Positions 1-6,926 of a DNA stretch of 64,000 bases are shown piece by piece. The position numbers were made by a program, and so were the translations under genes. The first letter of the stretch is position 1, and each line of letters opens with the position of its first letter. The DNA comes from Acidiferrimicrobium sp. IK (GTDB taxonomy: Bacteria; Actinomycetota; Acidimicrobiia; Acidimicrobiales; Palsa-688), in the NCBI RefSeq assembly GCF_025499425.1, contig NZ_JAIMCB010000002.1, positions 372,001-436,000 of the forward strand, written 5' to 3'. The notes under the pieces were generated by a model. The model saw only the letters and a program-made list of their open reading frames with translations. It searched no databases and had not been told where the DNA came from.

Positions 1-102
1 GATACGAAGGAAGTCGGCACCGACCTCGACGTCCCACAGCTCCAGGCCGGCGGCCGCGAGAGGTGACTCGGCCAGGTCACGGATGGCTTCAGCCGGACCC
101 AT
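1..102 (-). CDS. rimP: Ribosome maturation factor RimP, N-terminal fragment
   Basis: Only the first 34 codons are inside the window. They read as a start followed by AIRDLAESPLAAAGLELWDVEV, the usual opening of RimP, where a helix precedes the first beta strand. RimP binds the 30S subunit and is needed for its late maturation. The ATG at 102 follows a GAGGAGGTGGTG stretch that can serve as ribosome binding site. RimP normally heads a rimP-nusA-infB operon and proS is often its upstream neighbour in actinobacteria, which fits. The identification rests on a short stretch plus context. Confidence 0.8.
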   Translation of the reverse strand, partial: MGPAEAIRDLAESPLAAAGLELWDVEVGADFLRI

Positions 103-264
103 CACCACCTCCTCGTCGTCAAGGTCCGCAAACAAAAGCGTGGGCCCTGGGATCCTGCCGGCAGTCCGACCGGGAGCCCTCACCCACGCCTCCACAACAG
201 CTGCCCTTGTTGGGCGCAGTCGTGCAGTATAGCCGCGAGAGGGCCTCGAACAGGCCGCGACGGG

Positions 265-281
265 CCGGGCCGCCGGCCCGG
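265..281. terminator. GC hairpin between proS and rimP, possible terminator
   Basis: A perfect 7-bp stem (CCGGGCC/GGCCCGG) with a 3-base loop lies about 40 bases downstream of the proS stop, inside the 217-base gap before rimP. No T-run follows on either strand, so it is at best a weak or factor-dependent terminator. I see nothing else in this gap. Confidence 0.3.
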
Positions 282-319
282 ACAGGAGCGCCAGGCGAGC
301 CTCGGCGTCGCCCCCGACG

Positions 320-1747
320 TCAGTACGCCTTGGCCACCACTGCTCGCAAGCCCGGCTCGGGCGTCCCGCCGTCGTCGGGGGCGGCGTCGGTGGCCAGCGA
401 ACCGTCCGGCCGTTGGAGGCAGCGGACGCTCAGCCCGCTGGCCGCCAGGGTGGCCTCCCCCGACGCGCCGACCAGCTCCCAGGGAACCACCGCGAACCCG
501 TCCTCGGCGGCGGCGGGGACGTCTTCGATGGAGGCGACGACCGTGGTCCGGGCTTCTCGCTGCGCCAGCGCGGACGACAGCAGATCGGCTTGGGCCGACA
601 CCAGGTCTGCGGCCACTTCGGAGGCGACGCCAGCGAGGGGAACCGCCCGCTTGGTCCCGTTGTCTCTCCGGACCAGGGTCACGTTGCCCTCCGCGAGGTC
701 GCGGGGCCCGACCTCGACGCGCACCGGGACGCCCTTCAGCTCCCAGTCGACCGCCCGGCGCCCGAACGACACGTCGGTGCGGGCGTCGAGGCGTACCCGG
801 TGGCCGCCGGCGCGCAGCTCCGCCACCAGCGCGTCGGCTGCGGCGCGGACCGCTTCGTCGTCGCGGATGACCAAGACGATCACCTCGACTGGGGCGAGGG
901 CCGGGGGGAGGCGCAGGCCGCGGTCGTCGCCGTGGGCCATGATCAGCGCGCCGATCATGCGGGTCGACGCGCCCCACGACGTCTGCCACGCGTACTGCTG
1001 CGCGCCGGTCTCATCGGAGAACTGGATCCCGAACGCCTTGGCGAAGTTCTGCCCCAGCTCGTGGCTGGTGCCCATCTGCAGGGCCTTCCCGTCGCCCATC
1101 ATCCCCTCGCAGGTCCACGTCTGGGTGGCGCCGGCGAAGCGCTCCCGGGCGGTCTTGTGGCCGATCAGGACAGGGATGGCGAGGACGTCGACCATGGTCT
1201 GCAGGTAGACGTCGTTGAGGATCTGGAGGGCGTAGGCCCTGGCGTCGGCCTCTGTGGCGTGCGCGGTGTGGCCTTCTTGCCACAAGAACTCGGAGGTCCG
1301 CAGGAACAGGCGGGGGCGCAGCTCCCAGCGAACCACGTTGGCCCACTGGTTGACGAGGAGGGGCAGGTCCCGGTAGCTCTGCACCCATTTGGCGATGAAG
1401 CTGTTGATGACGGTCTCGGAGGTCGGGCGGACCACGACCGGCTCCTCGAGTTGCTTGCCGCCGCCGTGGGTGACGACCGCCAGCTCGGGGCTGAACCCCT
1501 CGACGTGCTCGGCTTCGCGCTGCAGGTACGACTGGGGGATGAACAGCGGGAAATAGGCGTTCTCGGCGCCGGCGTCTTTGATCCGCCGGTCCATCTCGGC
1601 CTGCAAGCGCTCCCAGATCGCGTAACCCCACGGCCGGATGACCATCGTGCCCCGCACCGGGCCGTTGTCGGCCAGTTCGGCGCGGGCGATGACGTCTTGG
1701 TACCAGCGGGGGAAGTCCGTGGCGCGTGGGGTGAGCGGCGAGGCCAT
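320..1747 (-). CDS. proS: Prolyl-tRNA synthetase, archaeal/eukaryotic-like type
   Basis: Class II aminoacyl-tRNA synthetase that charges tRNA(Pro). The protein is 475 residues from the ATG at 1747, which opens MASPLTPRATDFPRWYQDV. Class II motif 2 is visible around RWELRPRLFLRTSEFLWQEGHTAH, and motif 3 around WGASTRMIGALIMAHGD. The length, the absence of the roughly 180-residue editing insertion of bacterial-type ProRS and the C-terminal tyrosine (ending AKAY) all point to the archaeal/eukaryotic-like form. An upstream extension in the same frame to 1861 looks non-coding. The gene sits between the Eis-like gene and rimP, the usual actinobacterial position. Confidence 0.96.
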   Translation of the reverse strand: MASPLTPRATDFPRWYQDVIARAELADNGPVRGTMVIRPWGYAIWERLQAEMDRRIKDAGAENAYFPLFIPQSYLQREAEHVEGFSPELAVVTHGGGKQLEEPVVVRPTSETVINSFIAKWVQSYRDLPLLVNQWANVVRWELRPRLFLRTSEFLWQEGHTAHATEADARAYALQILNDVYLQTMVDVLAIPVLIGHKTARERFAGATQTWTCEGMMGDGKALQMGTSHELGQNFAKAFGIQFSDETGAQQYAWQTSWGASTRMIGALIMAHGDDRGLRLPPALAPVEVIVLVIRDDEAVRAAADALVAELRAGGHRVRLDARTDVSFGRRAVDWELKGVPVRVEVGPRDLAEGNVTLVRRDNGTKRAVPLAGVASEVAADLVSAQADLLSSALAQREARTTVVASIEDVPAAAEDGFAVVPWELVGASGEATLAASGLSVRCLQRPDGSLATDAAPDDGGTPEPGLRAVVAKAY

Positions 1748-1805
1748 GGCCTGAGAAGCTACAGCGGTTGGGAAAACGGGCGCCGCGGCGCCCCGCCGGG
1801 CCGGC

Positions 1806-3047
1806 TCAAAAGCCGGTGCCCGAGAACGGCCCCGGCACCGTCGCGAACAGTCGGTCGGCAACGGCGGCGGCGCCGGCCCGCTCCTCGTCCAGCCGCCCCG
1901 CGGCGGCCAGGGTGGTGGCGTTGACGCCTCCCAGGTACAGGGCCCCCAGCTCGGCGAGCCCGAGGCGCACGTCGGTGGCGTCGCCGGGGCCGGCCTGGGT
2001 GCACGACACGCCGTCGGGGCCGGCGTCGAGGACCCAGCGCCCTGCCGCGGGGTCGGGCCGGTCGTCGAGCCTCGCGACGTCGAGCACCAGGCGGCCGGGC
2101 TGGTGGTAGGCGCGGGCGGTGAGGGCGGCGGGGGTGTCGAGGAGGCGGATCCAAAGGAAGTCGTCGATGCGGGTGGTGCGCACCCCGCGAGGCTCGGCCA
2201 GCCGGTAGCGGATCGGGTCGTCGAGCGGGCGGGGGAAGGCGGTGATCTCGTCGACCAGGTCGAGGTCGAGCACGAAACGCCAGAGGGCGGCCTCGATCTC
2301 GGGGTTCTCGGCGTAGAGGTCCCGGACCTCGACCCGGCCCGGGGTGCCGGTGCGAGAGTCGCGCTCCTTGCCGCGGTAGGCGACGAACCCGCCGTCGGTC
2401 ACCGCGTACATGCGGGCGCTCATCCCGCCCCGGTACGACGGGAGGTCCCGGATCAGCCCGGACCAGGTCGCGTCGTCGCGCGACACGTCGCCGGCTCGCC
2501 GGCGGCGGAGCCGGTCGTGCAGGTCGGGGAGCACCTTGGCCGCCTCCTCCGGCTCGAGGAGCTCGATCGGGACGGGGGCGGGGTGCAGGTCGTGGCGGAA
2601 CGCGTTCTGGCGTACGTCGATGGCCACCGCGGCGGCGGAGGTGGCCAGCCCGAAGCCGAACCGCCCGTAGATGTGGGACTCCGATGCGAGGAGCCCGGCG
2701 AAGGCCTCGCCCCGCTCGCGGGCGTCGTCGAGCATGGTCGTCATCATCCGCCGCAACAGGCCCTGCCTCCGGTGAGTGGGGTGGACCCCGACGCCGCTGA
2801 CCGCAGCGAAGGGCACCGCCGGGCAGTCCCCGCCTGCCGGCCCGGGGACGGTCACGTCCCGGGAGAACACGCAGCAGTTGCCGACGACCCGGCCTCGGTC
2901 GTCGGCCAGCCACGAGCGGCCCAGCTCCAGGTGAGGCGCCCAGTGGGCGACGGCATCGTCGTTGCCGGCCTCCAGGAACGGGACGATGACCGACCGGATG
3001 AAGGCCTCCTGCTCACCGTCGCGCATGGCTCGTATCTCAGCTGGCAT
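1806..3047 (-). CDS. Eis-like GNAT N-acetyltransferase
   Basis: A 413-residue protein with an N-terminal GNAT fold: the acetyl-CoA loop HPTHRRQGLLRRM is at about residues 89-101. Eis-family enzymes acetylate amines, in some cases aminoglycosides, and use a tyrosine as general acid and the C-terminal carboxylate as base. Here Tyr127 lies in SHIYGRFGFG and the protein ends in phenylalanine, as in Mycobacterium Eis. A second acetyltransferase-like domain and an SCP2-like domain (from about 290) follow. It lies 39 bases downstream of ispG. The real substrate cannot be read from sequence. Confidence 0.88.
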   Translation of the reverse strand: MPAEIRAMRDGEQEAFIRSVIVPFLEAGNDDAVAHWAPHLELGRSWLADDRGRVVGNCCVFSRDVTVPGPAGGDCPAVPFAAVSGVGVHPTHRRQGLLRRMMTTMLDDARERGEAFAGLLASESHIYGRFGFGLATSAAAVAIDVRQNAFRHDLHPAPVPIELLEPEEAAKVLPDLHDRLRRRRAGDVSRDDATWSGLIRDLPSYRGGMSARMYAVTDGGFVAYRGKERDSRTGTPGRVEVRDLYAENPEIEAALWRFVLDLDLVDEITAFPRPLDDPIRYRLAEPRGVRTTRIDDFLWIRLLDTPAALTARAYHQPGRLVLDVARLDDRPDPAAGRWVLDAGPDGVSCTQAGPGDATDVRLGLAELGALYLGGVNATTLAAAGRLDEERAGAAAVADRLFATVPGPFSGTGF

Positions 3048-3086
3048 GCGGACCAGTCTTGCTTCCGGCGCGGGGCCGGCGACGAC

Positions 3087-4328
3087 CTATTTGGCTTCGC
3101 CGTTCCTGCGCTCGTCGAGGTGCTTGTCGATCAGCTGGACCTTGGCCTCGCTGTTGTTGGCGTCGGCTCCCTTGTCGTCGAGGAGCGCCATCCGGTCCTT
3201 CTCGGCTTCCGCGGCGGCGCCGCTGTCGGCCGCCGCGAGGCGGGCCGCGACGCCTTCTTTCACCAACTTCTCGGCCTCCTCGACCAGAGCCGACACCATC
3301 TCCGCCTCGGGAACCACCCTCACGATCTGACCCTGGATGAACAGGTGGCCGCGGTGCTTGCCCGCCGCGATCCCTAGGTCGGCGCTGCGGGCCTCGCCGG
3401 GGCCGTTCACCACGCAGCCCATGACCGCCACCTGGAGGGGGATCTGCTTGCCCTCGAGGGCGTCCATGGCTTCCTGGGCGACCTTGTAGACGTCGATCTC
3501 GGCCCGGCCGCAGGCGGGGCAGGCGATCAGGTCGACGTTCTTGCGCTCCCGCAAGCCGAGGGCCTCGAGCAGCACCCGCCCGGCGCGGGCCTCCTCGACG
3601 GGGTCGGCGGTCAGCGAGTAGCGGATGGTGTCGCCGATCCCCTCGGAGAGCAGGGTGGCGATCCCGGCGGTGGCCTTGACGGTCCCCGCCGGCGGCGGGC
3701 CGGCCTCGGTGACACCCAGGTGGAGGGGGCGATCCACCGTCTCCGACAGCTGCCGGTATGCCTCGATCATGAGCGGCACGTTGGACGCCTTGACCGAGAT
3801 CTTGACGTCGTCGAAGTCGACCTCGGCGAACAGGGCCAGCTCGTGCTGGGCCGACTCGACCAAAGCCTCGGGGGTGGCCTTGCCGTACTTCTTGTAGAGC
3901 CGAGGGTCGAGCGAGCCGGCGTTGACGCCGATGCGGATCGGCACGCCCCGGTCCTTCGCCTCCTTCGCCACCAGCTTGATCTCCTCGGGTTTGCGGAGGT
4001 TGCCGGGGTTGAGGCGCAGGCAGTCGACCCCGGCCTCCAAGGCGGCGAGGGCCATCTCGACGTGGAAGTGGATATCGGCGACGATCGGCACCGGGCTGCG
4101 AGGCACGATGCGGGCCAGTCCCTCTGCAGCCTCCTTCTCGTTGCAGGTGCAGCGCACGATGTCAGCGCCCGCCGCGGACAGCGCGTAGATCTGCGCCAGG
4201 GTTCCCTCGACGTCCGCGGTCTTGGTGATGGTCATCGACTGCACCGAGATCGGTGCGTCCCCACCGACCGGCACGGAGCCGACCATGACCTGGCGGGTGC
4301 GACGGCGGGGGTACCGGGTGTCTGGCAT
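3087..4328 (-). CDS. ispG: 4-hydroxy-3-methylbut-2-enyl diphosphate synthase (flavodoxin)
   Basis: GcpE/IspG converts the cyclic diphosphate MEcPP to HMBPP in the MEP isoprenoid pathway. It is a TIM barrel plus a [4Fe-4S] domain. The cluster ligands are Cys270 and Cys273 (CPACGR) and Cys305 (GCVVNGPGEA), with Glu312 nearby. The family core ends near residue 366; a charged tail of about 45 residues follows that I do not recognise. The ATG at 4328 lies inside an inverted repeat. Dxr, another MEP enzyme, is two genes upstream, so two pathway steps are probably co-transcribed. Confidence 0.97.
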   Translation of the reverse strand: MPDTRYPRRRTRQVMVGSVPVGGDAPISVQSMTITKTADVEGTLAQIYALSAAGADIVRCTCNEKEAAEGLARIVPRSPVPIVADIHFHVEMALAALEAGVDCLRLNPGNLRKPEEIKLVAKEAKDRGVPIRIGVNAGSLDPRLYKKYGKATPEALVESAQHELALFAEVDFDDVKISVKASNVPLMIEAYRQLSETVDRPLHLGVTEAGPPPAGTVKATAGIATLLSEGIGDTIRYSLTADPVEEARAGRVLLEALGLRERKNVDLIACPACGRAEIDVYKVAQEAMDALEGKQIPLQVAVMGCVVNGPGEARSADLGIAAGKHRGHLFIQGQIVRVVPEAEMVSALVEEAEKLVKEGVAARLAAADSGAAAEAEKDRMALLDDKGADANNSEAKVQLIDKHLDERRNGEAK

Positions 4329-4341
4329 CGGTATCCGATGC
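4325..4341 (-). promoter_or_regulatory. Hairpin covering the ispG start codon
   Basis: The bases GCATCGG-TAT-CCGATGC form a perfect 7-bp stem with a 3-base loop. The ispG ATG (4328-4326) lies in the 3' arm of the transcript, so folding would hide the start codon. The spacer upstream has no strong purine-rich ribosome binding site. Whether this controls translation is inference. Confidence 0.4.
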
Positions 4342-4388
4342 TACCGCTGCCTGCTCGTTTGCCCGTCCGCGCCGCGCTTTGCGCCGGT

Positions 4389-5714
4389 TCAGCTGACCAG
4401 GTCGCGGATGTCGAGGAACAGCGAGGTGGCGCCGAGGAAGACGATGGCGGCCAACGCCAGGTAGAACAACGGCACCAGCTTGCCGACGTCGGCTTGGTAG
4501 CGCCGGCCCCGGATCCGGCTACGGACACCTTCGTAGACGGCGATGGCCACGTGGCCGCCGTCTAGGGGCAGCAGCGGGATGAGGTTGAAGATACCGAGCG
4601 ACAGGTTGATGATGGCGAGCAGCCACAGCACCGTCGGCAGACCGTTTTGGCCCGCTTGGTGGAACAGCTGGACCACCTTGACCGGCGACGCGAACCTCAC
4701 GCTGCTCGGCGTGACGCTGTCGGCGGCCTTCTGGCTGGTCAACATGTGGGCGTAGTCGGAGATCCCGTGGAACGTGACCAGCCGGCCGAGGGCGTGGAGG
4801 GTGAGCGCCGAGACGTGGACCCACGCCCCGCCGGCCTCGCTGATCGACGCGCCCAGCCCGCTGTGAACGACCACCGACGGGTTGATCTCGATGCCCAAGA
4901 AGCCGGTCGGCGCGGTGACCTTCGGCAGGCCGGTAGTGCCGACGCCGGATGGGGTGACCTTGGAGAGGTCGACTGGGGTCGGGTACAAGTCGACCTTCGC
5001 GCCGGCCCGCTCGACGGTCACATCGAGGCGCTGGCCGGGGTGGGCCTTGATGTAGCCGGTGACCTCGTCCCACGTGGCGAAGCGGTGGCCGTCGACGGCG
5101 ACGATGCGGTCGCCCAGCTTGAAGCCGGCCTCCTGCGCCGGGCTGGCCCCCGTCGTCAGCCCGTCGATGCCGACGATCTTGGCGCTGCCGGGGATGGTCG
5201 GCAGGGGCAGGTAGTTGGCTTGGTCGCCGGTCCAGAAGAACATGGAGAACAGCACGACGATGGCGATCAGGAAGTGCATCGCGGAGCCGGCCAGCGCCAC
5301 CGACAGGCGGCGGGGCACCGACTTCTGGCGGTAGGTGCGCGCCTCGTCGAGGGGGTCGACCTCCTCCAGGTTGTTCATGCCGATGATCCGGCAGTACCCG
5401 CCGAGCGGGAGCGCCTTGACGCCGTATTCGGTCTCCCCTCGCCGCACCGACCACAGCCGGGGCCCGAACCCGACGAAGAACTCGGTGACCTTCATCTTCG
5501 CGGCCTTGGCGGTGAGGAAGTGGCCGAGCTCGTGGAGGACGATGCAGACCAGGAGCGCCCCCACGAGGAGCACCGTCTCGCCGACCCCGGCTAGGAAGCC
5601 CACGGTGATGACCGCAGCAACGACCAGCACCAGCCGGAGGAGGGCGGCCGGCTGGCCGGCGGCGGCCGGCTCCTCGGTGGGAGGCGGCGGCAGACGGTCG
5701 AGGGAGGTGGTCAC
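4389..5714 (-). CDS. rip1: Site-2 protease, RseP/Rip1 family
   Basis: Intramembrane zinc metalloprotease of 441 residues (M50 family) that cleaves transmembrane anti-sigma factors and other membrane substrates. HELGH at residues 61-65 sits in the first membrane segments. A PDZ domain follows at about 175-260 (GFKLGDRIVAVDGH). The second active-site segment NLIPLLPLDGGH lies near residue 390. It starts with GTG at 5714, which overlaps the dxr stop by four bases (GTGA). The gene order dxr-rip1-ispG is standard in actinobacteria. Confidence 0.96.
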   Translation of the reverse strand: MTTSLDRLPPPPTEEPAAAGQPAALLRLVLVVAAVITVGFLAGVGETVLLVGALLVCIVLHELGHFLTAKAAKMKVTEFFVGFGPRLWSVRRGETEYGVKALPLGGYCRIIGMNNLEEVDPLDEARTYRQKSVPRRLSVALAGSAMHFLIAIVVLFSMFFWTGDQANYLPLPTIPGSAKIVGIDGLTTGASPAQEAGFKLGDRIVAVDGHRFATWDEVTGYIKAHPGQRLDVTVERAGAKVDLYPTPVDLSKVTPSGVGTTGLPKVTAPTGFLGIEINPSVVVHSGLGASISEAGGAWVHVSALTLHALGRLVTFHGISDYAHMLTSQKAADSVTPSSVRFASPVKVVQLFHQAGQNGLPTVLWLLAIINLSLGIFNLIPLLPLDGGHVAIAVYEGVRSRIRGRRYQADVGKLVPLFYLALAAIVFLGATSLFLDIRDLVS

Positions 5715-6913
5715 CGGAGCCGGGCCGTCGACCGGCGCTGGACCGCAGCGGTCGCCAGCTCACGTCCGGTGGCGTCGGCGTCGAGCACGTCGGTCACGCT
5801 AGTGGGGTCGATCGGCGAGTAGTCGTCGAGCGCGTCGTTGATCACTGCTGGGATATCGACCCACCGGATCCGGTGGTTGAGGAACGCGTCGACGGCCACC
5901 TCGTTGGCTCCGTTGAGGCACGCCGGGGCGGTGCCGCCGGCCCGGCCGGCGGCGTAGGCCAGCCCCAGGCAGGGGAAGCCGGCCCGGTCCGGTGGTTCGA
6001 AGTCCAGCCGCCCGAGGGCGCCCCAGTCGATCGCCCCGAACGGGGCGGCGATCCGGTCCGGGTAGGCCAGGGCGTAGCCGATCGGCAGGCGCATGTCGGG
6101 CAGCGACAGCTGGGCCAGGGTGGCGCCGTCGGTGGTCTCGATCATGGAGTGGACGATCGACTGTGGGTGCACCACGACGTCGATGGCGTCGTAGTCGACT
6201 CCGAAAAGCTCGTGGGCTTCGATGACCTCTAGCCCCTTGTTCATGAGCGTCGACGAGTCGATGGTGATCTTGGGTCCCATCGACCAGGTCGGGTGGGCCA
6301 GGGCGTCCTCGACGGTCACCTCGGCCAGCGACACGGTGGGGCGACCGCGGAACGGACCGCCGCTCGCGGTCAGCACCACCCGGGCCAGGCGGTGCCCGGC
6401 GGGAAGCGCCGGTAGCGCGGCCATCGCGTCGGTGCCGAGCACCGCTCGGAGGCACTGGTGCACCGCGCAGTGCTCGCTGTCCACCGGGACGATCTCCGCG
6501 CCGGGAGTCGCCCTGGCCGCCTGGACGACGGGTCCGCCGGCGATGAGCGACTCCTTGTTGGCCAGGGCCAGGCGACGACCGGCGTTGAGGGCGGCGAGGG
6601 TGACCGACAGTCCCGCAAAGCCGACCACCCCGTTGACCACCACGTCGGCGTCGGTGGCGATGGCCGCGAGGGCGTCAGGTCCGGCGAGCACCTCGGTGCC
6701 TTCGGGGACCCGCTCCTCGAGCTCCCTGGCCAGCGACTGGGTGGCGATGGCCACCCGCTCGGGGCGCAGCTCATGGGCCTGGGCGACCAGGGCGTCGACG
6801 GAGCGGAACGCGCCTATGGCTCGCACGTGGTACTCCCCTGGCGTGGCTCGGATGACGTCGACCGACTGGGTCCCGATGGACCCGGTCGAGCCCACCAGGC
6901 TGACCGTCTTCAG
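5711..6913 (-). CDS. dxr: 1-deoxy-D-xylulose 5-phosphate reductoisomerase
   Basis: NADPH-dependent enzyme that makes MEP from DXP, the first committed step of the MEP pathway. The NADPH loop GSTGSIGTQS is at the N-terminus. The metal and substrate site shows as VDSEHCAVHQC and TASGGPFRG, then STLMNKGLEVIEAHELF. The first usual start in frame is GTG at 6895, but that would begin within the dinucleotide loop and remove the first beta strand. A CTG at 6913 gives MKTVSLVGSTGSIG, matching the family, with GAGG about 11 bases upstream. I therefore place the start at CTG. It begins 13 bases after the cdsA stop codon. Confidence 0.95.
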   Translation of the reverse strand: MKTVSLVGSTGSIGTQSVDVIRATPGEYHVRAIGAFRSVDALVAQAHELRPERVAIATQSLARELEERVPEGTEVLAGPDALAAIATDADVVVNGVVGFAGLSVTLAALNAGRRLALANKESLIAGGPVVQAARATPGAEIVPVDSEHCAVHQCLRAVLGTDAMAALPALPAGHRLARVVLTASGGPFRGRPTVSLAEVTVEDALAHPTWSMGPKITIDSSTLMNKGLEVIEAHELFGVDYDAIDVVVHPQSIVHSMIETTDGATLAQLSLPDMRLPIGYALAYPDRIAAPFGAIDWGALGRLDFEPPDRAGFPCLGLAYAAGRAGGTAPACLNGANEVAVDAFLNHRIRWVDIPAVINDALDDYSPIDPTSVTDVLDADATGRELATAAVQRRSTARLR

Positions 6914-6926
6914 TGGAGCACCGGCC

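Noticed and set aside
63..1924. Long plus-strand open frames opposite proS
   Set aside because: They are antisense frames produced by high GC. The minus frame matches ProRS over its full length, while these are Arg/Gly/Ala-rich without motifs.
5985..6010. tRNA-like GGTTCGA segment
   Set aside because: It lies inside dxr and no cloverleaf can be formed around it. No other tRNA candidate was found.
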